From Paraburkholderia tropica (GTDB lineage Bacteria; Pseudomonadota; Gammaproteobacteria; Burkholderiales; Burkholderiaceae): 64,000 nt of DNA. Within the stretch, counting starts at the first letter, position 1, and every line of letters begins with the position of its first letter. The stretch is taken from NCBI RefSeq assembly GCF_900109265.1, contig NZ_FNZM01000006.1, positions 248,001-312,000 on the forward strand. The letters run 5' to 3'. Below the pieces are notes generated by a model. The model was not told where the DNA came from. It did no database searches and saw nothing but the letters and a program-made list of their open reading frames with translations. Below are positions 33,287 to 41,687 of the stretch, piece after piece. The position numbers and the translations under genes are program-made.

Positions 33287-34309
33287 ATGGCGGCAATTCC
33301 TGACACGGCGCGCACCGCACTGGTGCTGGGCGCGAGCGGCGGCATCGGCGGCGAAGTGGCGCGCCAGTTGCGCGGCGCGGGCTGGCAGGTGCGCGCGCTC
33401 AAGCGCAACCTCGGCGGCGCGGCTGGCGAGCACGGTTCGCGCGACGCGGACGGCATCGACTGGATCGAGGGCGACGCGCTGGACCGCGCGGCCGTCCTGC
33501 GTGCGGCGCAGGGCTGCGCGGTGATCGTCCACGCGGTGAATCCGCCCGGCTACAAGCGCTGGGCCGAAGTCGTCCTGCCGATGATCGACAACACGCTCGC
33601 CGCCGCTGCGGCCGTGGGCGCGACCGTCGTGCTGCCCGGCACGGTCTACAACTTCGGGCCGGAAACGCTGCCGCGCGTCGCCGAGGATGCGCCGCAGCAG
33701 CCGCGCACCCGCAAGGGCGCGATCCGCGTGGAGTTGGAGCGGCGCATCGAGGCGGCCGCCGCGCAAGGCACGCGCGCGATCATCGTGCGCGCGGGCGACT
33801 TTTTCGGTCCGCGCGTGGGCAATAGCTGGCTCGCGCAGGGCATGGTGCAGCCCGGACGGCCGGTGCGCACGGTGCGCGAGCCGGGGCGGCCGGGCATCGG
33901 CCATACGTGGGCCTACGTGCCCGATGTGGCGCGCACGATGGTCGAACTGATCGAACAGCGCGCCGAACTCGCGCCGTTCGCCCGCTTTCACATGCAAGGC
34001 CACCGCGACGCCGATGGCACGCAGATGGCCGCCGCGCTCTGCCGCGTCGCCGAACGGCACGGGCTCGCCGCGCGCCGCAAGCCCTTCGCCTGGCCGCTGG
34101 TCTGGATCGGCGCGCTGTTTTCGACCACGCTGCGCGAGATGCTGGAAATGCGTTATCTGTGGCGCGAGACGCTCGAACTCGACAACGCGCGCCTCGTGCG
34201 CACGCTCGGCCGCGAGCCGCATACGCCGCTCGATACCGCGCTGGAGGCCACGCTCGCCGGGCTCGGCTGCCTGGGCGCGCCGGTTGCGGCGCTCGCGGCG
34301 GGGCATTGA
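33287..34309 (+). CDS. NAD(P)-dependent epimerase/dehydratase-family (extended SDR-like) protein
   Basis: A 340-residue Rossmann protein. The cofactor motif LVLGASGGIGGEVARQL is near residue 15, HAVNPPGYKRW near 85 and VVLPGTVYNFGPE near 115, the position of the catalytic Ser/Thr-Tyr. TWAYVPDVARTMVEL near 205 is typical of extended and atypical SDRs that act on nucleotide sugars or small metabolites. The usual YxxxK is not obvious, so catalytic competence is uncertain. ATG 33287 follows CGGAGAACGGCA; a reading from 33233 is not needed. Divergent LysR control is likely. Confidence 0.8.
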   Translation: MAAIPDTARTALVLGASGGIGGEVARQLRGAGWQVRALKRNLGGAAGEHGSRDADGIDWIEGDALDRAAVLRAAQGCAVIVHAVNPPGYKRWAEVVLPMIDNTLAAAAAVGATVVLPGTVYNFGPETLPRVAEDAPQQPRTRKGAIRVELERRIEAAAAQGTRAIIVRAGDFFGPRVGNSWLAQGMVQPGRPVRTVREPGRPGIGHTWAYVPDVARTMVELIEQRAELAPFARFHMQGHRDADGTQMAAALCRVAERHGLAARRKPFAWPLVWIGALFSTTLREMLEMRYLWRETLELDNARLVRTLGREPHTPLDTALEATLAGLGCLGAPVAALAAGH

Positions 34310-34439
34310 GGGGTTTTCATCGCGCTGTCATCGCGCCAAGTCGAGCGATATCGCGCCCTATCGCGTTCCGGCACGTTTTGGCGCGGCTTCCCTGCGCAAG
34401 CATCGGAAAGCTCGCGAAAGCGCTGGGAAGCGATGGAGC

Positions 34440-34505
34440 ACCCTCAACGGACCGTCAACGCACCGTCAACGCGCCCTCAACGCACCATCAACGCGCCCCG
34501 AACGC
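34440..34505. repeat. Six tandem 11-bp repeats upstream of fabV
   Basis: Six head-to-tail 11-bp units with consensus ACC(G/C)TCAACGC: ACCCTCAACGG, ACCGTCAACGC twice, GCCCTCAACGC, ACCATCAACGC, GCCCCGAACGC. The period is one helical turn, so the repeats would face the same side of DNA. The block ends about 95 bp before the fabV ATG in a 289-bp gap that otherwise holds only TACAAT (34550-34555), a possible -10. Confidence 0.8.
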
Positions 34506-34598
34506 CCCCATAAACACCCGCCTGGCGCGCCGCGCCGCGCTGGCTCGCGTACAATGCGCCCCGTCCCTGCAAGTACCTGAGATAGACGGAGAAGTCTG

Positions 34599-35798
34599 AT
34601 GATTATCGAACCGCGCGTTCGCGGCTTTATTTGCGTGACGGCGCATCCCGCCGGCTGCGCAGCCAACGTGGCCCAGCAAATCGAATATGTGAAAGCCAAC
34701 GGCGCCATCGCCAACGGCCCGAAACGCGTGCTCGTGATCGGCGCGTCGACGGGCTACGGCCTCGCCGCGCGCATCTCGGCGGCGTTCGGCAGCGGCGCGG
34801 CCACGCTCGGCGTGTGCTTCGAGCGCGCGGGCAGCGAAACGCGCCCCGCCACCGCCGGCTGGTACAACACCGCCGCGTTCGAGCAGTTCGCCGCGCAACA
34901 GGGCCTGTACGCCCAATCGATCAACGGCGACGCATTCTCGACCGCCGTGAAGGACGCCACGATCGAGACGATCAAGCGCGATCTCGGCCAGGTCGATCTC
35001 GTCGTCTACAGCCTCGCCGCGCCGCGCCGCACGCACCCGGTCACGGGCGACGTGCACGCCTCGACGCTCAAGCCGGTCGGCAAGACGCTGCGCATGCGCG
35101 GCGTCGACACCGACAAGGAAATCGTCAAGGAAACCGTGCTCGAAGCCGCCTCGCAGGCAGAAATCGACGGCACCGTGGCCGTGATGGGCGGCGAGGACTG
35201 GCAGATGTGGATCGACGCGCTGCTCGACGCGGGCGTGCTCGCCCCCGGCGCGAAGACCACGGCGTTCACGTACCTCGGCGCGGAAATCACCCACGACATC
35301 TACTGGAACGGTTCGATCGGCGCGGCCAAGAAGGATCTGGACCAGAAGGTGCTGGGCATGCGCGAGAAGCTCGCGGCGCATGGCGGCGGCGACGCGCGCG
35401 TGTCGGTGCTCAAGGCCGTGGTCACGCAAGCCAGCTCGGCGATTCCGATCATGCCGCTCTACCTCTCGCTGCTGTTCCGCGCGATGAAGGAAAACGGCTC
35501 GCACGAAGGCTGCATCGAGCAGGTCTACGGCCTGTACAAGGACTCGCTCTACAACGCCGCGCCGGTGCTCGACGACGAAGGCCGTCTGCGCGCCGACTAC
35601 AAGGAACTCGCGCCCGAAATCCAGGCGCAGGTGAAGGCCGCCTGGGATCAGGTGAGCGCGGAAAATCTCTACGAGATCACCGACTTCGCGGGCTACAAGG
35701 CCGAGTTCCTGCGTCTGTTCGGCTTCGGTATCGAAGGCGTGGATTACGCGGCCGACGTCAACCCCGACGTCGCGATTCCGGGTATCCAGCAGCTTTAA
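34599..35798 (+). CDS. fabV: Trans-2-enoyl-ACP/CoA reductase FabV (NADH)
   Basis: A 399-residue FabV, the large triclosan-tolerant enoyl reductase. It begins with the hallmark [20 protein letters not shown]. The cofactor loop is [14 protein letters not shown] near residue 50, and the active site has the FabV spacing Tyr-x8-Lys in [13 protein letters not shown] near residue 235-245, with APRRTHP upstream. Length matches Burkholderia and Vibrio FabV (about 400). It reduces trans-2-enoyl-ACP in the last step of fatty-acid elongation in the cytosol. CGGAGAAG precedes the ATG. It is monocistronic, with a tandem-repeat block upstream. Confidence 0.96.
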   Translation: MIIEPRVRGFICVTAHPAGCAANVAQQIEYVKANGAIANGPKRVLVIGASTGYGLAARISAAFGSGAATLGVCFERAGSETRPATAGWYNTAAFEQFAAQQGLYAQSINGDAFSTAVKDATIETIKRDLGQVDLVVYSLAAPRRTHPVTGDVHASTLKPVGKTLRMRGVDTDKEIVKETVLEAASQAEIDGTVAVMGGEDWQMWIDALLDAGVLAPGAKTTAFTYLGAEITHDIYWNGSIGAAKKDLDQKVLGMREKLAAHGGGDARVSVLKAVVTQASSAIPIMPLYLSLLFRAMKENGSHEGCIEQVYGLYKDSLYNAAPVLDDEGRLRADYKELAPEIQAQVKAAWDQVSAENLYEITDFAGYKAEFLRLFGFGIEGVDYAADVNPDVAIPGIQQL

Positions 35799-35852
35799 TC
35801 GGCACGATCAAAGTTTGTGCGCACGGCGCGTCAGCGCCGCGCGCTGCCTCGC

Positions 35853-37595
35853 TCAATGCGAATGCCGGGGCACCTCCGCGCCCCGGCAACCCACCAGAAA
35901 GTCGAAATCGCAGCCTTCGTCGGCTTGCAGCACGTGCTCGACATAGAGCTTGCGATAACCGCTGCCATCGGCGGGCAAGGGCTGTTGCGCCGCGCGCCAG
36001 GCATCGAGCCGCGCGGTTACTTCGCTATCCGTAATATCGATACGCAGCGTGCCGCGCTCGCAATCGAGTTCGATCCAGTCGCCGTTCTGCACGATCGCCA
36101 GCGGTCCGCCCGCGCGCGCTTCGGGCGCGACGTGCAGCACCACCGTGCCGTACGCCGTGCCGCTCATACGTGCATCCGAGACCCGCACCATGTCCGTCAC
36201 GCCTTGCGCGAGCAGCTTGGGCGGCAAGCCCATGTTGCCCACCTCGGCCATGCCCGGATAGCCCTTCGGTCCGCAGTTCTTCATCACGAGCACCGAATCG
36301 GCGGTGACGTCGAGATCGGGATCGGCGATACGCGCCTTGTAGTCGTCGAAATTCTCGAACACCACCGCCCGTCCGCGATGCTTCAAGAGCTTCGCCGTCG
36401 CCGCTGAAGGCTTGAGCACCGCGCCGTTCGGCGCGAGATTGCCGCGCAGCACGCACAGGCCGCCGTCGTGCACCAGCGGTTCGCCGAGCGGTCGAATCAC
36501 TTCCTCGTTGAAATTGGGCGCCTCGCGCACGTTCTCCCAGATCGTCTTGCCGTTCGCCGTGAGCGCGTCGGGATGCGGCAGCAGCTTCGCTTCGCCGAGA
36601 CGTCTGAGCACCGCCGGCAAACCGCCCGCGTAATAGAACTCCTCCATCAGAAAGCGGCCCGAAGGTTGCAGATCGACAATGGTCGGCGTGCCGCGCCCGA
36701 TGCGGGTCCAGTCGTCGAGTTCGAGCGGCACGCCGATGCGTCCCGCGATCGCCTTCAGATGAATCGCCGCATTGGTCGAGCCGCCAATCGCCGCGTTGGT
36801 GCGAATCGCGTTCTCGAACGCCGCGCGCGTGAGCAGCTTCGAGAGCCGCAAATCTTCGAACACCATCTCAACGATTCGGATTCCTGACATCTGCGCGAGC
36901 ACGTAGCGCCGCGCGTCCACGGCCGGAATCGCCGCGTTATGCGGCAGCGACACGCCGAGCGCCTCGGCCATGCACGCCATCGTCGACGCGGTGCCCATGG
37001 TGTTGCAGGTGCCCGCCGAACGCGACATGCCCGCTTCCGCCGACATGAATTCGTGCAGCGAGATCTTGCCCGCCTTCACCTGCTCGCTCAGTTGCCATAC
37101 GACCGTGCCCGAGCCGATGTCGCGCCCCTCGTGCTTGCCGTTGAGCATCGGCCCGCCCGTCACGACGATGGCGGGCACATCGCAGCTCGCCGCGCCCATC
37201 AGCAACGCGGGCGTGGTCTTATCGCAGCCCACCAGCAGCACGACGGCGTCGACCGGATTGCCGCGTATCGCTTCTTCCACATCCATCGATGCGAGATTGC
37301 GCGTGAACATCGCCGTGGGCCGCAAATTCGATTCGCCATTCGAAAACACGGGAAATTCAACGGGAAATCCGCCCGCTTCATAAACACCGCGCTTAACGTG
37401 TTCAGCGAGCTTACGAAAATGCGCATTACACGGCGTAAGTTCGGACCACGTATTGCAGATGCCGATAATCGGCTTGCCCGCGAACTCGTGATCCGGAATG
37501 CCCTGGTTCTTCATCCAGCTTCGATACATGAAGCCGTTCTTGTCCGTGGTGCCGAACCACGCGGCTGAGCGCAGGCGCGTCTTACGAGTGTTCAT
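35853..37595 (-). CDS. IlvD/Edd-family aldonate dehydratase (L-arabinonate dehydratase-like), paralogue 1
   Basis: A 580-residue iron-sulfur dehydratase. Conserved blocks are CNTWSELTPCNAHF near residue 50, the GCDKTTPALLMGA motif with the cluster Cys and Mg-linked Lys near 125, AGTCNTMGTASTMACMAE near 195, NAAIGGSTNAAIHL, and MSGTAYGTVVLHVAPEA near the C-terminus. This is the pentonate/hexonate branch rather than IlvD itself. By eye it is roughly 80% identical to the second copy at 55816-57567. It dehydrates aldonates such as L-arabinonate or D-fuconate to 2-keto-3-deoxy acids. Divergent from ytfQ, it may serve sugars entering through that transporter. The ATG 37595 has only a weak ribosome site; ATG 37607 is possible. 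Confidence 0.88.
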   Translation of the reverse strand: MNTRKTRLRSAAWFGTTDKNGFMYRSWMKNQGIPDHEFAGKPIIGICNTWSELTPCNAHFRKLAEHVKRGVYEAGGFPVEFPVFSNGESNLRPTAMFTRNLASMDVEEAIRGNPVDAVVLLVGCDKTTPALLMGAASCDVPAIVVTGGPMLNGKHEGRDIGSGTVVWQLSEQVKAGKISLHEFMSAEAGMSRSAGTCNTMGTASTMACMAEALGVSLPHNAAIPAVDARRYVLAQMSGIRIVEMVFEDLRLSKLLTRAAFENAIRTNAAIGGSTNAAIHLKAIAGRIGVPLELDDWTRIGRGTPTIVDLQPSGRFLMEEFYYAGGLPAVLRRLGEAKLLPHPDALTANGKTIWENVREAPNFNEEVIRPLGEPLVHDGGLCVLRGNLAPNGAVLKPSAATAKLLKHRGRAVVFENFDDYKARIADPDLDVTADSVLVMKNCGPKGYPGMAEVGNMGLPPKLLAQGVTDMVRVSDARMSGTAYGTVVLHVAPEARAGGPLAIVQNGDWIELDCERGTLRIDITDSEVTARLDAWRAAQQPLPADGSGYRKLYVEHVLQADEGCDFDFLVGCRGAEVPRHSH

Positions 37596-37627
37596 GGCGT
37601 GACCCACTTAGTGAGAAAGTCCCATAA

Positions 37628-37706
37628 ATAGCATGACTATATAAGTCGCGAGGATCGGGAAAACGCTAATAAAAACCGCAAATAGCGTCGCATATAGTTT
37701 GGCTAT
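37628..37706. promoter_or_regulatory. Two ATAG-N5-CTAT dyads in the dehydratase/ytfQ divergent region
   Basis: ATAG-CATGA-CTAT (37628-37640) and ATAG-TTTGG-CTAT (37694-37706) are 66 bp apart, about six helical turns, in an AT-rich part of the 253-bp divergent region. Paired identical half-sites with this spacing suggest a looping or cooperative regulator controlling both directions. The protein is not identified. Confidence 0.5.
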
Positions 37707-37848
37707 TCAAATTGCAGGCGAACGGCTGCCGGTCTCCAACCGGCGGCGTGGGATGGCGCGAACATACTCGTGACACTGTCCGGCCGTGATGGACGCGGGT
37801 GTAGCGCCATGAATTAAAAAACTACAGAGCTACACATCGGAGACACGC

Positions 37849-38817
37849 ATGAAATTCGCTACACGTATGGTGAGCGGGCTCGTCGCTGCAGCGGCGGCTT
37901 TCTCGATGGCCGCGGGCGTCGCCCACGCCGAAGATAAACAGATTACGCTCGGTTTCGCGCAGGTGGGGGCAGAAAGCGCCTGGCGCACGGCCAACACGGT
38001 GTCGGTGAAAGCCGCCGCCAAGGACGCCGGCATCAATCTCAAGTTCTCCGACGCACAGCAAAAGCAGGAAAACCAGATCAAGGCGATTCGCTCGTATATC
38101 GCGCAGAAAGTCGATGTGATCGCGTTCTCGCCGGTCGTGGAATCGGGCTGGGAGCCGGTGCTGCAGGAAGCCAAACGCGCGAAGATTCCGGTCATTCTCA
38201 CGGACCGCAACATCGACGTGAAAGACCAGTCGCTCTACGTGACGATGATCGGCTCGGACTTCATGGAAGAAGGCCGCCGCGCGGGTAAATGGCTCGAAGA
38301 TCACTACAAGAGCAACCCCGGCCCGATCAATATCGTCGAGTTGCAGGGCACGGTGGGTTCGGCGCCCGCCAACGACCGTCATGCCGGTCTGATCGAGGTG
38401 ATCAAGAACGATCCGAAGTTCAAGATCATCGCGTCGCAAAGCGGCGACTTCACGCTCGCGGGCGGCAAGCAGGTGATGGAAGCGTTCGCCAAGACGTATG
38501 GCAACAAGATCAACGTGGTCTACGCGCATAACGACGACATGGCGCTCGGCGCGATCCAGGCGATGGAAGAAGCCGGCATGAAGCCGGGCAAGGACGTGAG
38601 CGTGGTGTCGTTCGACGCGACCAAGGGTGGCTTCGAGGCGATGATCGCGGGCAAGATGAACGTCGACGTGGAATGCAGCCCGCTGCTCGGGCCGCAACTG
38701 ATGTCGGCGGTGAAGGACATCGTCGCGGGCAAGCAGCTGCCCAAACGCATCGTCACCAACGAAACGGTGTTCCCGATGGACGTGGCGGCGCAAGTGCTGC
38801 CGTCGCGCAAGTACTAA
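37849..38817 (+). CDS. ytfQ: Furanose-sugar-binding periplasmic protein YtfQ-like
   Basis: A 322-residue CUT2 substrate-binding protein. A Sec signal peptide (LVAAAAAFSMAAGVAHAED) is cleaved near residue 27. The mature start QITLGFAQVGAESAWRTANT, plus DVIAFSPVVESGWEPVLQEA, PVILTDRN and NDDMALGAIQAMEEAG, match E. coli YtfQ, which binds galactofuranose and related furanoses. ATG 37849 follows CGGAGACACGC. It heads a ytfQRT-yjfF set and is followed by a terminator-like hairpin that would lower expression of the membrane genes. Confidence 0.93.
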   Translation: MKFATRMVSGLVAAAAAFSMAAGVAHAEDKQITLGFAQVGAESAWRTANTVSVKAAAKDAGINLKFSDAQQKQENQIKAIRSYIAQKVDVIAFSPVVESGWEPVLQEAKRAKIPVILTDRNIDVKDQSLYVTMIGSDFMEEGRRAGKWLEDHYKSNPGPINIVELQGTVGSAPANDRHAGLIEVIKNDPKFKIIASQSGDFTLAGGKQVMEAFAKTYGNKINVVYAHNDDMALGAIQAMEEAGMKPGKDVSVVSFDATKGGFEAMIAGKMNVDVECSPLLGPQLMSAVKDIVAGKQLPKRIVTNETVFPMDVAAQVLPSRKY

Positions 38818-38913
38818 ACTTCACGCGAGTTTGTAGCCAGTTTGAAGCGAAATTGAAGCGCAGCAGGCTGTGCCAGGTAGCAAGCGATCATTGAGCGCGG
38901 AAGTTACGCGCCC

Positions 38914-38956
38914 GGCGCGCGTCACGTGCATGGCGTGATGCGCGCCCGGATTTTTT
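38914..38956 (+). terminator. Intercistronic intrinsic terminator/attenuator between ytfQ and ytfR
   Basis: A 13-bp GC-rich stem with one G-U pair (GGCGCGCGTCACG / CGTGATGCGCGCC) and a seven-base loop is followed four bases later by six T. Partial read-through would give more binding protein than transporter, a common stoichiometry device in ABC operons. Confidence 0.75.
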
Positions 38957-39056
38957 CGGCGCTCGCTGAACACGCAATGCCGCTCGCCGCCCGATTTCAG
39001 CATCCGCAGAATTTAATTAGCACTTCGGATCATTCCGGATCATTCCGTTCCTGCCC

Positions 39057-40583
39057 ATGAGCGCCCCGCCCCTACTCGAAACCCTCGGTTTGTCGCGAAC
39101 TTTCCCCGGCGTGCGTGCGCTCGACCGGGTCGATTTTCGTTTGTTCCCCGGCGAGATTCACACGCTGATGGGCCAGAACGGCGCGGGCAAATCCACGCTG
39201 ATCAACGTGCTCACCGGCGTGCACGAACCCGAGGCGGGCGAAATCCGTCTCGCGGGCCAGGCCGTGCGTTTCGCCACGCCGCAGGAGGCCGAGGCGGCGG
39301 GCATCCAGACGCTCTATCAGGAAGTCAATCTCTGCCCGAATCTCTCGGTCGCCGAGAATATTTTCGCGGGCCGCCAGCCGCGCAAACGCGGCCTGATCGA
39401 CTGGAAGTCGATCCACCGTCGCGCCGCCGAGGCGCTCGCCGAACTCAATCTCTCGCTCGACGTCACGCAGTCGCTCGACACCTATCCGATCGCGATGCAG
39501 CAAATGGTGGCGATCGCGCGCGCGGTGTCGGTGGACGCGCGCATTCTGATTCTCGACGAACCGACGTCGAGCCTCGACGAAGGCGAAGTCGCGCGCCTGT
39601 TCGACGTGCTGCGCAAGCTCAAGGCGTCGGGCATCGCGATTCTGTTCGTCACGCATTTTCTGGAGCAGACCTACGCGATCTCCGACCGAATCACGGTGAT
39701 GCGCAACGGCGAGCGCGAGGGCGAATATCTCGCAGCCGATCTGCCCGTGCAGACGCTCGTCGCGAAGATGGTGGGCCTGAAGGACGCGGGCGAGCGGCTC
39801 GTGCATCCCGAACCGCCGCGCGCCGACATGCCAAACGAAGCCGCGCAGGCGCAAGCGCCCTATCTCGCCGCGCAGGGCGTCGCGCGACGCGGCGTGCTCA
39901 ATCCGCTCGATCTCGAAGTGCAGCCGGGGCAGATCCTGGGGCTCGCGGGCCTGCTCGGTTCGGGGCGCACGGAAACGGCGCGTCTGCTGTTTGGCGCCGA
40001 CCGCGCCGATGCGGGCGACGTGCGTATCGACGGCAAGACCGTCAAGCTGTCTTCGCCGCGCGACGCGGTGCGCCACGGCATGGCCTATTGCCCGGAGGAC
40101 CGCAAGAAGGAAGGCATCGTCGCCGATCTGTCGATCCGCGAAAACATCGTGCTCGCGCTACAGGCGCAGCGCGGCTGGTGGCGCATGATCAGCCGCGCGC
40201 GTCAGCGCGAACTCGCCAACGACTACATCGAGCAACTGGGCATCAAGGCGCGCGACGCCGAACAGCCCATCGGCCTGCTGTCGGGCGGCAATCAGCAGAA
40301 GGTGCTGCTCGCGCGCTGGCTCGCGACCAACCCGCGCCTGCTGATTCTCGACGAACCCACGCGCGGCATCGACGTGGCCGCGAAATTCGAAATCATGGAC
40401 CGCGTGCGCGCGCTCTGCGCGAAAGGGCTGGGCATCCTGTTCATTTCGTCGGAGATCAGCGAAGTGGTGCGCGTGAGCGACCGCATCGCCGTGCTTCGCG
40501 ACCGCCGCAAGGTGGCGGAACTCGCGGGCGCGAAGCGCTCGGAACACGAGGTCTACGACCTCATCGCCGGAGATCGCCGATGA
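39057..40583 (+). CDS. ytfR: Sugar ABC transporter ATPase YtfR-like, tandem NBDs
   Basis: A 508-residue CUT2 ATPase with two nucleotide-binding halves. The first half has Walker A GQNGAGKST near residue 40, and Walker B ILILDEPTSSLDEGE near 165. The second half has the degenerate Walker A GLLGSGRTETARL near 302, signature LSGGNQQKV and [15 protein letters not shown]. This asymmetry is normal for AraG/RbsA/YtfR. It powers the YtfT/YjfF permease pair. Its stop overlaps the ytfT start by four bases (ATGA), so they are translationally coupled. Confidence 0.94.
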   Translation: MSAPPLLETLGLSRTFPGVRALDRVDFRLFPGEIHTLMGQNGAGKSTLINVLTGVHEPEAGEIRLAGQAVRFATPQEAEAAGIQTLYQEVNLCPNLSVAENIFAGRQPRKRGLIDWKSIHRRAAEALAELNLSLDVTQSLDTYPIAMQQMVAIARAVSVDARILILDEPTSSLDEGEVARLFDVLRKLKASGIAILFVTHFLEQTYAISDRITVMRNGEREGEYLAADLPVQTLVAKMVGLKDAGERLVHPEPPRADMPNEAAQAQAPYLAAQGVARRGVLNPLDLEVQPGQILGLAGLLGSGRTETARLLFGADRADAGDVRIDGKTVKLSSPRDAVRHGMAYCPEDRKKEGIVADLSIRENIVLALQAQRGWWRMISRARQRELANDYIEQLGIKARDAEQPIGLLSGGNQQKVLLARWLATNPRLLILDEPTRGIDVAAKFEIMDRVRALCAKGLGILFISSEISEVVRVSDRIAVLRDRRKVAELAGAKRSEHEVYDLIAGDRR

Positions 40584-41641
40584 CCCTGCCGCCCATCGAT
40601 CCGCCCAAACGCGGCGCGCTGCCCGCGTGGCTCTCGCTGCTGCTCAAGCATCCGCTCTTGTGGCCCGCGCTCACATTGATCGCGCTGTTCGCCGTGGACG
40701 TGATCCACCGCGCGAATTTTCTCTCCATCACGCTGCTCGGCGGCCATCTGTTCGGCGCACCCATCGACATTCTGATGCGCGCCGCGCCGCTCGTGGTGGT
40801 CTCGCTCGGCATGACGCTCGTGATCGCCACGCGCGGCATCGACATTTCGGTCGGCGCCGTGGTCGCCATCGCGGGCGCGGCGGCCGCCACGGTGCTGGCC
40901 GCCGACCCCTCGCGCGTGGGCGTGGCGTTCGGCGCGGCGCTGCTCGTGGGCCTCGCCGCGGGCATGTGGAACGGCCTGCTGGTCGCCTTCGTGGGCATGC
41001 AGCCGATCATCGCCACGCTGATCCTGATGGTTGCCGGACGCGGCGTCGCGCAGCTGCTCACGGGCGGCCAGATCATCCCCATCGGCGCGAAGGGCTATCT
41101 GTACGCGGGCGGCGGCTATTTCGCGCTCGTGCCCTGCGCCGTGTGGATCGCCATCGCCGTGACGCTGCTGACCGTGCTGATCGTCAACCGCACCGCGCTC
41201 GGCCTCTTCATCCGCTCGATCGGCGTGAATCCGGTCGCCGCGCGGCTCGCGGGTCTGTCCTCGCAAGCGGTGGTGTTCGGCGCATATGCGTTCTGCGGCT
41301 TGACGGCGTCCATCGCCGGCATCCTGATCAGCTCGAACGTGCGCAGCGCCGACGGCAACAACGCGGGCCTGCTGCTCGAACTCGACGCGATTCTCGCCGT
41401 AACGCTCGGCGGCACCTCGCTCGCGGGCGGGCGCTTCAGCCTCGCGGGCACGGTGCTCGGCGCGCTCATCATCCAGACGCTCACCTACACCACCTATTCG
41501 ATCGGCGTGCCGCCCGAAGCGACGCTCGTCGTCAAGGCGATCGTCGTGCTCTGCGTCTGCGTGATCCAGTCGCCGGCCGCGCGCGGTTTCGCGGCGCTGC
41601 AACTCAAGCGTCTCGCCGTGAGCCGCCGGGCGCGCGCCTGA
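40580..41641 (+). CDS. ytfT: Sugar ABC permease YtfT-like
   Basis: A 353-residue CUT2 (BPD_transp_2) permease with about ten hydrophobic helices. Typical blocks are GMTLVIATRGIDISVGAVVAIAG near residue 90, ATLILMVAGRGVAQLLTGGQ, IRSIGVNPVAARLAGL and ILAVTLGGTSLAGGRFSLAG. It forms a heterodimeric channel with YjfF. ATG 40580 lies in an ATGA overlap with ytfR. Confidence 0.93.
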   Translation: MTLPPIDPPKRGALPAWLSLLLKHPLLWPALTLIALFAVDVIHRANFLSITLLGGHLFGAPIDILMRAAPLVVVSLGMTLVIATRGIDISVGAVVAIAGAAAATVLAADPSRVGVAFGAALLVGLAAGMWNGLLVAFVGMQPIIATLILMVAGRGVAQLLTGGQIIPIGAKGYLYAGGGYFALVPCAVWIAIAVTLLTVLIVNRTALGLFIRSIGVNPVAARLAGLSSQAVVFGAYAFCGLTASIAGILISSNVRSADGNNAGLLLELDAILAVTLGGTSLAGGRFSLAGTVLGALIIQTLTYTTYSIGVPPEATLVVKAIVVLCVCVIQSPAARGFAALQLKRLAVSRRARA

Positions 41642-41687
41642 CCGGCCTCCACATGAAATACCGCATCAAACAAGGACTATTTCGGGG

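Noticed and set aside
34440..34505. CRISPR-like array
   Set aside because: The 11-bp units are contiguous without spacers and no cas genes are present.
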